Positions 1-6,226 of a DNA stretch of 18,019 nt are shown piece after piece; position 1 is the stretch's first letter; each line of letters begins with the position of its first letter. The notes below the pieces were generated by a model. It searched no databases, was not told the origin of the DNA, and was given only the letters and a program-made list of their open reading frames with translations. The position numbers and the translations under genes were made by a program. This DNA comes from an uncultured Lachnospiraceae bacterium (GTDB lineage Bacteria > Bacillota > Clostridia > Lachnospirales > Lachnospiraceae): the NCBI GenBank assembly GCA_910589195.1, contig CAJUTC010000058.1:1-18019 (forward strand), given 5' to 3'.

Positions 1-85
1 CCAGTAATTTTCCTTCCCCCTCGGATACCCGAAATGCCACGGTACGGTTTCTAACTCGTCCTTTTTTGTCAAGATTCTTTTCCAT
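1..85 (-). CDS. Start of a MobC-like ribbon-helix-helix mobilization protein (partial)
   Basis: Only the first 28 codons are in the window; the gene runs off the left edge. The peptide begins MEKNLDKKGRVRNRTVAFRV and continues SEGEGKLL. A basic N-terminus, an NRTVAFRVS-like beta strand and the start of a helix are typical of ribbon-helix-helix relaxosome accessory proteins in Clostridia mobile elements. The ATG at 85 is chosen over the one at 91 because GGGAGG lies 6 nt before it but directly abuts the other. The start overlaps the last 17 nt of the integrase gene, so the two are probably co-translated. The overlap with an integrase supports a transfer role. Function is inferred from a short N-terminal stretch, so the family assignment is tentative. 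Confidence 0.55.
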   Translation of the reverse strand, partial: MEKNLDKKGRVRNRTVAFRVSEGEGKLL

Positions 86-1169
86 TTTCATCCTCCCTTA
101 CCATCCGCTCCATCTGCAGTTTCTCTGCCATTTCTGTCTGAACTGTTGGAAATAGATATGCATACCGATAAGTAATTTTTTCTGCTTCATGGCCCATACG
201 CTCCCCTATTGCCAATACAGAAAATCCCATATCAATAAGTAAACTGACATGGCTGTGACGGACATCATGGATTCTGATTTTCTTTACCCCTGTCTGCTTT
301 GTCCCCCGTTCCATCTCATGGCTTAAATAAAATTTTGTCACCATAAATAATCGTTCATCTGGTTTAATATCATAAAGCATATGGATATATTCTTGCATTT
401 CTTCACAAAGGAATGTTGGCATTTTAATTATCCGATTACTTTTTTTAGTTTTCGGACTTGTTATCACATCCTTCCCTTTAGAACGATGAAATGTCTTACT
501 AATACTGACTGCCTGATTTTCAAAGTCAAAATCTGCCGGAGTAAGGGCAAGTAATTCTCCGCAGCGAATACCACACCAATAAAGCAATTCAAACGCATAA
601 TAGGAAACCGGCTTATCCATCATCGCCTCAGAAAACTTCAAATATTCTTCTTTTGTCCAAAATCTCATCTCCTTAGAATTTTCATTTCCCATCGTTCCCG
701 CCCTTTTCGCCGGATTATATGGCAGATGATAAAAATTTACTGCATGATTAAATATTGCTGTAAGCTGTGCATGAATTGTCCGTAAATAATCATCCGAATA
801 AGGCTTTCCATGCTTATCACGATATGCCATTAATTCATTCTGCCAGGCAATTATATCTTTCGTTTCAATCTCTGCCAGCTTTCTTTTTCCAAAATACGGT
901 AAAATTTTTGTCTGTACCACATGATCTTTTGATTCCCATGTACTCTCTTTTACCCGCTGCTTTCTATCTGCCTTATAAATTTCAAAAAAGCTTTCAAAGG
1001 TCATATCTAGCTTTGAATTCTGTTTTAACATAACTTCATGCTCCCAGGCCAATGCCTCCCGTTTTGTTGCAAATCCTCTTTTCTGCGTCTGCTTTCGCTC
1101 CCCTTTCCAATTGGTAAAACGATAAATTACCCGCCAAGTTCCTGCTGCATTGTCTTTGTAAACAGCCAT
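69..1169 (-). CDS. int: Tyrosine recombinase / integrase of an integrative element
   Basis: A 366-residue phage-type integrase that would catalyse site-specific integration and excision of the flanking element. Residues 1-50 form an arm-type DNA-binding domain (WRVIYRFTNWKGERKQ, KRGFATKREAL). Residues 55-155 are the SAM-like core-binding domain, and about 170-345 the catalytic domain. The catalytic set is visible: R202 (GIRCGELLAL), K240 (SPKTKKSN), H301 and R304 (HDVRHSH), H327 (RMGHE) and nucleophile Y336 (RYAYLFP). Length is normal for Tn916-type and ICE integrases and no lesion is seen. AAGGGAG precedes the ATG at a usable distance. It lies downstream of the excisionase-like gene and overlaps the MobC-like gene. 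Its position beyond the guaA 3' end suggests guaA is the target, but the second attachment site is outside the window. Confidence 0.93.
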   Translation of the reverse strand: MAVYKDNAAGTWRVIYRFTNWKGERKQTQKRGFATKREALAWEHEVMLKQNSKLDMTFESFFEIYKADRKQRVKESTWESKDHVVQTKILPYFGKRKLAEIETKDIIAWQNELMAYRDKHGKPYSDDYLRTIHAQLTAIFNHAVNFYHLPYNPAKRAGTMGNENSKEMRFWTKEEYLKFSEAMMDKPVSYYAFELLYWCGIRCGELLALTPADFDFENQAVSISKTFHRSKGKDVITSPKTKKSNRIIKMPTFLCEEMQEYIHMLYDIKPDERLFMVTKFYLSHEMERGTKQTGVKKIRIHDVRHSHVSLLIDMGFSVLAIGERMGHEAEKITYRYAYLFPTVQTEMAEKLQMERMVREDENGKES

Positions 1170-1334
1170 TTCCTTTTCTCCCTTCTTTTTCTGAAAAATT
1201 GTTATTCTCTTTCTTTTCTTTAAACCTTTTCATTCTATTTTTGTTTTTGCATCTTACAGAGTATCAAATATTAATCTCGCCTATACGAACAAAAAATTAC
1301 TGGCAAGGATTTAAGAGAAACTATATGTGCATAG

Positions 1335-1517
1335 TTACGATACACTGTAACATACCTTTTTGTAAAAAAACGCCGTATTTACACGACCAGCAATCGTCAA
1401 ATATCCCTGTTTCTGTAATTCTGCATTTAATTCCCTCACAATCTGATATGCTTTCGATTTGGAAATTCTCAACTCCTCTGCTACCTCTTCCACGGTCATA
1501 AATGATTTCTCTGTCAT
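1335..1517 (-). CDS. Small excisionase-like helix-turn-helix protein
   Basis: A 60-residue protein starting MTEKSFMTVEEVAEELRISK. Residues 7-30 form a winged-helix/MerR-type HTH (MTVEEVAEELRISKSKAYQIVREL), followed by a basic wing segment (KQGYLTIAGRV). Proteins like this next to tyrosine integrases are usually recombination directionality factors, but some are plain regulators. The start at 1517 is preferred over an in-frame ATG at 1538 because AAAGGAG sits about 9 nt before it. The gene ends 165 nt before the integrase start on the same strand. The stop codon is embedded in a small inverted repeat (GTTAC..GTAAC, 1335-1352). The HTH is clear; the excisionase role is inferred from context. 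Confidence 0.7.
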   Translation of the reverse strand: MTEKSFMTVEEVAEELRISKSKAYQIVRELNAELQKQGYLTIAGRVNTAFFYKKVCYSVS

Positions 1518-1699
1518 TTTTCTTTTCTCCTTTCGCATTTTCCGCCAGATACTGACTTTAATTTTCTCTTTAAACTTCCAGATTCTTTTCTTTCTTCCTG
1601 TTTCCTATTACCTATTCCCTCCTTCCTTCTCATCTTCTTGTGGCCACAGCTTTCCAATTTAAGAAATAGAAATAAAAAAATACATCAAAAAAATTTACA

Positions 1700-1769
1700 G
1701 TAAAAAATAAACAAAAAAACCTTACCTAATTTTCTGCATCCCATTTCTGAAACCTGAAAATCAGTAAGG
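1700..1769 (-). terminator. Hairpin plus T-tract, probable minus-strand terminator
   Basis: Arms CCTTAC..ATTTTC (from 1720) and GAAAAT..GTAAGG (to 1769) can pair with one bulge around a roughly 20-nt loop. Read on the minus strand the hairpin is followed by a T-rich run, the complement of the A-rich 1701-1719. It lies 135 nt beyond the guaA stop. It could end guaA transcription reading into the element, and so shield the xis/int genes. The long loop makes it a weaker case than the other terminators in this window. Confidence 0.5.
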
Positions 1770-1826
1770 CTTTTCTGTTATTGAAGTAATTTATTCAACC
1801 TGTGAGGTCATTGTGATATTAAAAAT

Positions 1827-1844
1827 GTTGCCAAATCGTTGCCA
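1827..1844. repeat. Two GTTGCCA direct repeats, 11 bp apart
   Basis: GTTGCCA occurs at 1827-1833 and 1838-1844, one helical turn apart, between the element genes and the guaA 3' end. Short tandem arm-type sites next to the attachment core are what the N-terminal domain of tyrosine integrases usually binds. This role is inferred from position only. Confidence 0.35.
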
Positions 1845-1879
1845 CAAACCACCTAAACATCCCTGCAACCCGCATAAAC

Positions 1880-1925
1880 ACTAGGTTTTTTCTTCCTGTA
1901 TCATCACTCAAATTCTATCGTAGCC
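1880..1925. other. Probable element/chromosome junction at the guaA 3' end
   Basis: The guaA reading frame ends intact (PPATIEFE, then two TGA codons at 1904-1906 and 1901-1903). Sequence beyond it switches to AT-rich, hairpin-bearing DNA leading to xis and int. Integration at the 3' end of guaA is a described hotspot for genomic islands. The exact core cannot be set because the matching copy at the far end of the element is outside the window. Confidence 0.4.
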
Positions 1926-3196
1926 GGCGGCTTTGGCGACATATCATAGCAAACCCGGTTTACGTGTTCCACCTCTGCCAAAATTCGCTCCGTAATCGTT
2001 TGCAGTACATTCCAATCTATCTTTTCAATGGTTGCGCTCATCGCATCCACCGTGTTAATGGCCCGGATAATCACCATGTAATCAAAGCATCGGGCATTAT
2101 TTTTCACACCTACTGATTTAAAATCCGGTACTACGGTAAAATACTGCCATACCTTTTTGTTCAGCCCCGCCTTTTCAAACTCCTGGCGGAGAATAGCATC
2201 CGATTCCCTTACAGCCTCCAAACGTTCCCTGGTAATTGCTCCCAGGCAGCGTACACCTAAACCTGGCCCCGGGAACGGCTGACGGTATACCATACTCTCA
2301 GGCAGCCCCAGTTCAATGCCACAGGCACGAACTTCATCCTTAAATAGCTGCTTTAACGGCTCTACCAGTTCAAACTCCAAGTCCTCCGGAAGACCGCCCA
2401 CATTATGATGAGATTTTACCATCTTTGCTGTCTTGGTTCCACTTTCAATAATATCTGGATAAATGGTTCCCTGTCCTAAAAAGTCGATCCCTTCCAGCTT
2501 TCTGGCTTCTTCCTCAAATACCCGGATAAACTCGCCGCCAATAATCTTCCGCTTTTGTTCCGGATCCCCAATGCCTTCTAATTTTCCCAAAAACCGCTCT
2601 GCGGCATCCACATAAATTAAGTTGGCATGAAGCTGATTTTTAAATACCTGCACAACGCTTTCTGATTCATCTTTACGCATCAGGCCGTGGTTCACATGGA
2701 CACATACCAATTGCTGACCAATAGCTTTAATCAGCATCGCCGCAACCACTGAGGAATCCACACCTCCGGAAAGCGCCAGAAGGACCTTCTTGTCACCCAC
2801 TTGTTCCTGAATCCGCTCCACCTGATCCGCAATAAAATTTTTCATATTCCAGTTGGCTTGTGCTTTGCAATCAGTAAACACAAATTCCTTTAAAACCGCC
2901 AACTCTGGAAGCTCCTCTATAGCCTTTCCGCATTTTGCTGTAGGATGGCTGATGGCAAGCATAGGATAACCGCACTCATACAACGCCGGATCCACGTCTA
3001 CCGGGATGCCGTCTACTACCCGGTTTTCACCGCCATTTAAAATGATGCCTTTAACATTTTGCAGCTCATTTAGTTCCAGCGGGGTAATATCATGAGGATG
3101 GATTTCACTGTATACGCCTAGGTCACGGATTTGACGCGCGATGGTGGTATTCTCTGTACTTCCCAAATCTAAAATCACTATCATATCTTGTTTCAT
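1904..3196 (-). CDS. guaA: GMP synthase with a shortened, catalytically dead glutaminase domain
   Basis: GMP synthase aminates XMP to GMP with ATP, normally using ammonia released from glutamine by an N-terminal class I amidotransferase. The ATP-pyrophosphatase part is complete: PP-loop SGGVDSS at 143-149, then KSHHNVGGLP, PFPGPGLGVR and the C-terminal dimerization domain ending PPATIEFE. The protein has 430 residues where GuaA usually has about 510-525. The N-terminal part keeps the first strands (ILDLGSTENTTIARQIRDLG; GIILNGGENRV at 50-60). Where the family has a GICYG-type nucleophile elbow it reads PMLAISHP, with Ser83 replacing Cys, and then passes almost directly to the linker before FTDCKAQANW. 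The region carrying the catalytic His and Glu is absent. I infer it uses free ammonia or a separate glutaminase. The start at 3196 has AAAGGAG 7 nt upstream. It follows the ABC-F gene by 15 nt, so the two are probably one transcript. Confidence 0.9.
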   Translation of the reverse strand: MKQDMIVILDLGSTENTTIARQIRDLGVYSEIHPHDITPLELNELQNVKGIILNGGENRVVDGIPVDVDPALYECGYPMLAISHPTAKCGKAIEELPELAVLKEFVFTDCKAQANWNMKNFIADQVERIQEQVGDKKVLLALSGGVDSSVVAAMLIKAIGQQLVCVHVNHGLMRKDESESVVQVFKNQLHANLIYVDAAERFLGKLEGIGDPEQKRKIIGGEFIRVFEEEARKLEGIDFLGQGTIYPDIIESGTKTAKMVKSHHNVGGLPEDLEFELVEPLKQLFKDEVRACGIELGLPESMVYRQPFPGPGLGVRCLGAITRERLEAVRESDAILRQEFEKAGLNKKVWQYFTVVPDFKSVGVKNNARCFDYMVIIRAINTVDAMSATIEKIDWNVLQTITERILAEVEHVNRVCYDMSPKPPATIEFE

Positions 3197-3211
3197 AAGC
3201 CTTCTCCTTTA

Positions 3212-4792
3212 TCATTTTCCTTGGTGACTTGTGATACCGCTTACATTCATTATACCGGAATACTCTGAAAATTCAATGGTTTTTGTCGCAATCTGCTGTT
3301 GGAATTTTACGTCATGCTCAACAATCAGCATGGTTGGTTTAAAGGCCAGCAGTAACGTTTCGATCTGGATCCGGGAGAACACATCAATATAATTCAAAGG
3401 TTCATCCCAAAGGTATAAATGCGCCGGAGTAAGCAGGCTGGCTCCAATCAAAACCTTTTTCTTCTGCCCTTCCGAAAAATCTTCCAGCTTCTTTCCAAAC
3501 TGGATCCGCTCCATATCCAACTGGCGTAAAATAGCGCAGAATAAACTTTCATCTAAATTTCGAACGCGGCAAAAATCCTTAATGCTGCCATTTAAAAATC
3601 CAGTATCTTGATTAATATAAGAAAGAACCAGTCCAGATGCCAGCCGTAATGTTCCCTCCTCTTCCAGATTCACAGGCTTTTCTTCCCCTTTTGCCTTGTG
3701 CAGAATCATTTTCATCAGGCTGGATTTCCCGCATCCATTACCCCCATTTAAAAATACCCGATCCCCTTGATTCACCTCAAAACCCAGGCCTTTAAACAGC
3801 GGCTCCGCCCCGTCACGATAATATAGCCCGTATTGCTCAACAGATAGGAATGTTCTCTTATTATGCTTAAGAGGCATGATTTTTAAATCTGCCGGACTTT
3901 CGATATCCACAAGCAAACCTTCTTTTTCCTCAATCTCTTTACTGATCCGAACCTCCATTTGCTTGACATGGCTTTGCATTTTCTTTGTTTTTGCCCCGAT
4001 GTAGGCTCTGGTGGCTATGTTTCGGTCTGGCTCCTTTCTGGGATCAAAACCAATCTTTGAGTCCTCATTTTTATCGGCCCAACGCCTGGCCCGCAGAGAA
4101 GCTTCCTTTAATTTAGCTATCTCTTTTCTGTGCTTTTCATTCTCCATTTTAGCAAAAGCGTCTTTCCGGCTTTTGTTCTCCCACCAGCTAGAAAAATTTC
4201 CGGCCTGAACCTCAATGGAATGTCGATTCAGCACCAATACGTGGTCGATACAGGCATCCAGAAAATCCCGATCGTGGGACACCAGGATAAACCCTTTTTT
4301 CCCTGCCAGATAAGCCTTCACAATTTCCCTAGACTTTTGATCCAAATGGTTTGTTGGTTCATCAATGAGCAAAAAATCATGTTCTCCGGAAAACAGGATT
4401 GCCAGAAGGATTTTCATCCGCTCCCCAAAGCTAAGAGTTCCAAAAGGACGGTACAGCGCACTTCCATCTAACCCTAGCAGGGACAATTCACACAGAATCC
4501 GCCACTGCTCTACCCCAGCTTTTAATTCTTCCGCAAACCCAATTGCCGGCTGAACCCAGTATTCCGGTTTCATCGGATAGGGAAAATAGTCAAATACTGT
4601 ACTTGAGGTAATGGAGCCTTTATACTCGTATTTTCCCAAAAGAAGATTTAAAAAGGTAGTTTTTCCTTTCCCATTCCTTCCCACAAGGCCTAACTTCCAA
4701 GCGGTATCAACAGAAAATGATACCTGTTCAAATATGGCGTCAAAACTTCCCTCATAATAAAAAGTGAGATTATTTACATTAATCTGTGCCAT
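3212..4792 (-). CDS. ABC-F ribosomal protection protein, Lsa/CplR-like
   Basis: A 526-residue soluble twin-ATPase protein with no membrane segments. ABC-F factors of this type bind the ribosomal E site and displace pleuromutilin, lincosamide and streptogramin A antibiotics. NBD1 has Walker A GRNGKGKTT (38-46), signature LSFGE (120-124), Walker B LLIDEP (141-146) and H-loop LVSHDRDF. A charged linker follows at about 200-310, where the antibiotic-resistance domain lies. NBD2 has Walker A GGNGCGKSS (350-358), a degenerate signature FSEGQ (439-443), Walker B LYLWDE (459-464) and IVEHD. WKLGLVGRNGKGKTT, LWDEPLNYIDVF and IVEHD closely resemble Lsa-family proteins. The ATG at 4792 is preferred over that at 4798 because AGGAGG is 7 nt from the former and almost touches the latter. 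A consensus promoter and long leader lie upstream, and guaA follows. The family is firm; the drug spectrum is inferred. Confidence 0.9.
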   Translation of the reverse strand: MAQINVNNLTFYYEGSFDAIFEQVSFSVDTAWKLGLVGRNGKGKTTFLNLLLGKYEYKGSITSSTVFDYFPYPMKPEYWVQPAIGFAEELKAGVEQWRILCELSLLGLDGSALYRPFGTLSFGERMKILLAILFSGEHDFLLIDEPTNHLDQKSREIVKAYLAGKKGFILVSHDRDFLDACIDHVLVLNRHSIEVQAGNFSSWWENKSRKDAFAKMENEKHRKEIAKLKEASLRARRWADKNEDSKIGFDPRKEPDRNIATRAYIGAKTKKMQSHVKQMEVRISKEIEEKEGLLVDIESPADLKIMPLKHNKRTFLSVEQYGLYYRDGAEPLFKGLGFEVNQGDRVFLNGGNGCGKSSLMKMILHKAKGEEKPVNLEEEGTLRLASGLVLSYINQDTGFLNGSIKDFCRVRNLDESLFCAILRQLDMERIQFGKKLEDFSEGQKKKVLIGASLLTPAHLYLWDEPLNYIDVFSRIQIETLLLAFKPTMLIVEHDVKFQQQIATKTIEFSEYSGIMNVSGITSHQGK

Positions 4793-5254
4793 TTTCATCC
4801 CTCCTTACCAATGGCACGTATTCACGAAATCCCTCCCATTCCAGTCTTTGCAACGTTACCTATTCGATCCACTCCATATGAATTGATGAATGCAAACGAT
4901 TCCGCATACACGTTTAAAATGGAGCACACTGGCAAGGCGGCAAACATGGCCTAATTCATCGTTTGGAAAATAGAGTTTTGTTAAACGATGTACTGAGAAG
5001 AATCTTCGGACATACCTTGGCTGCCAAAAGAATCAATGTCTGTAAATAACCTCAACTGATGTTTCGTTTCATCCGCAAAAATCGCAGGCCTAACAAGTTT
5101 ATTTTTTTCCACCAAAAAAGAGAGGTTATGAGAACATAATCCACTTTTGGCAACACAAAAACAGGTATTTCCTTTTAAAAGCGAATACCATAACTTCGTT
5201 TCATGTTTTCAAAAGCAGACTATCTCCTCATCCTTTCACCTCTCTCCATTTTTG
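4793..5254 (-). promoter_or_regulatory. Long 5' leader of the ABC-F gene with short upstream ORFs
   Basis: If transcription starts near 5254, the ABC-F mRNA has a leader of about 460 nt. Close to its 5' end is a minimal ORF, ATG AGG AGA TAG (5220-5231), preceded by GAGAGGTG. It is nested in frame in a longer MERGERMRR reading from 5249. A second short ORF, MKRSYGIRF, spans 5175-5204 without a good ribosome site. Short upstream ORFs regulate several ABC-F resistance genes by ribosome-dependent attenuation. I found no clear terminator hairpin here, so the mechanism is unproven. A 75-codon open stretch (4981-5208) without a start may be the remains of an old gene. Confidence 0.45.
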
Positions 5255-5260
5255 AACCTC

Positions 5261-5290
5261 ATTATAGGGCAAAGCCAGAGGTTTTGTCAA
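5261..5290 (-). promoter_or_regulatory. Consensus sigma-A promoter for the ABC-F/guaA transcript
   Basis: On the minus strand TTGACA (5285-5290) and TATAAT (5261-5266) are separated by 18 nt. Both hexamers match consensus exactly. The next good start codon with a ribosome site belonging to a long gene is that of the ABC-F protein. Confidence 0.8.
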
Positions 5291-5581
5291 GAATTAATTT
5301 TTTGAATTATTTTTGCACTATTTTTTATGAATTATTTTCTGTCAAATATGGTTCCGGCGTTAAAAGAAGCTGTCCGCAAAGCGATAACGCTGTCAACATA
5401 TGGCACAGAGCATTCGATGATTTCTGCCATATATTGTGGGAATGCCGGGATTAGTGAAAGCCTTATTTCATACCAAATATTGGCATATACGTTTACTTAC
5501 TGCTATCCCTTATGTCTGCCATGCTGACACCGCTATGAATAAAAGAGGGGTTCCTGTAAGCCTCCATAAGAGCGCTTATCC
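5291..5581. other. Intergenic stretch without a supported gene
   Basis: This 291-nt stretch lies between the yczE-like stop and the ABC-F promoter. It has open frames on both strands but none has a ribosome site, and none resembles a family I recognise. A small stem (GTAAG..CTTAC enclosing ATAAGCGCTCTTAT) lies just after the yczE-like stop, at about 5556-5585. The nearest T-run is too far away for a confident terminator. Confidence 0.4.
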
Positions 5582-6226
5582 TTACGTTGATTTTGTTCGC
5601 TGATGCCCATGCAAAAATGGTTCTGACACATTTGTATTAAACCATTGTACCACTGGCCCCATAAACAGAGCAGTTATAATGGTTCCTACACCGACGGTCA
5701 CATGGCAGGCCAATCCCGTAAGAACACAGATAGAATCGCTGACAATCCTGCAAAGCCGAAATGCCATCATTTTATATTTATTTGCCGCGATCAGGGAACA
5801 GGCATCATATGCCGATACCCCTAAGTCTGCCGTAAAGTACACAGACGCCGCAAAGCAGGTTCCGAAAATACCTAACAGCATCATCACAGCTCTTGCCGCC
5901 ATACCGGGAGCGGGAAACAAACCATCCAGTATGCGTTTCATAAAATCCGCAGCCATTCCCGTAAAAAACAAATTAATCAGGGTAGCAATGCCAATATAAT
6001 GGCGTTCGATAACCAACACGCCTGCCAGCAGCGCGCCTGTAACGATAATATAAAAGGTGCTATATGTGGAGTGAAACATATTAGCTATTCCTGTAACAAA
6101 GCAGGTAAACGGATCTGCCCCTAAATTTGCCTTCTGGAACGCGCCAATACAAAAGCCAGTTACAATAACCCCGAAAAAAGACATGGCAATCCGTTTCCAT
6201 TTTTGAGAAGTTTCCATCTTTTCCAT
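5582..6226 (-). CDS. YczE/YitT-like integral membrane protein
   Basis: A 214-residue membrane protein with about five hydrophobic segments, at roughly residues 13-30, 55-75, 78-95, 110-132 and 160-190. The motif GADPFTCFVTGIAN near the N-terminus and VGVGTIITALFMGPVVQWFN near the end match the YczE family, whose function is not settled. It may be a small transporter. The start codon overlaps the stop of the alpha-galactosidase gene by one base (TAATG), with GAGGCGG just upstream. Translation is therefore probably coupled and the two proteins made together. That ties it to galactoside use, for instance export or uptake of a product, but this is inference. No clear terminator follows it. Confidence 0.8.
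   Translation of the reverse strand: MEKMETSQKWKRIAMSFFGVIVTGFCIGAFQKANLGADPFTCFVTGIANMFHSTYSTFYIIVTGALLAGVLVIERHYIGIATLINLFFTGMAADFMKRILDGLFPAPGMAARAVMMLLGIFGTCFAASVYFTADLGVSAYDACSLIAANKYKMMAFRLCRIVSDSICVLTGLACHVTVGVGTIITALFMGPVVQWFNTNVSEPFLHGHQRTKST

Noticed and set aside
5327..5527. Plus-strand 66-codon frame between the yczE-like gene and the ABC-F promoter, and an overlapping minus-strand open stretch.
   Set aside because: Neither has a ribosome site or a family resemblance I can name, and both strands look equally protein-like, so neither can be called.
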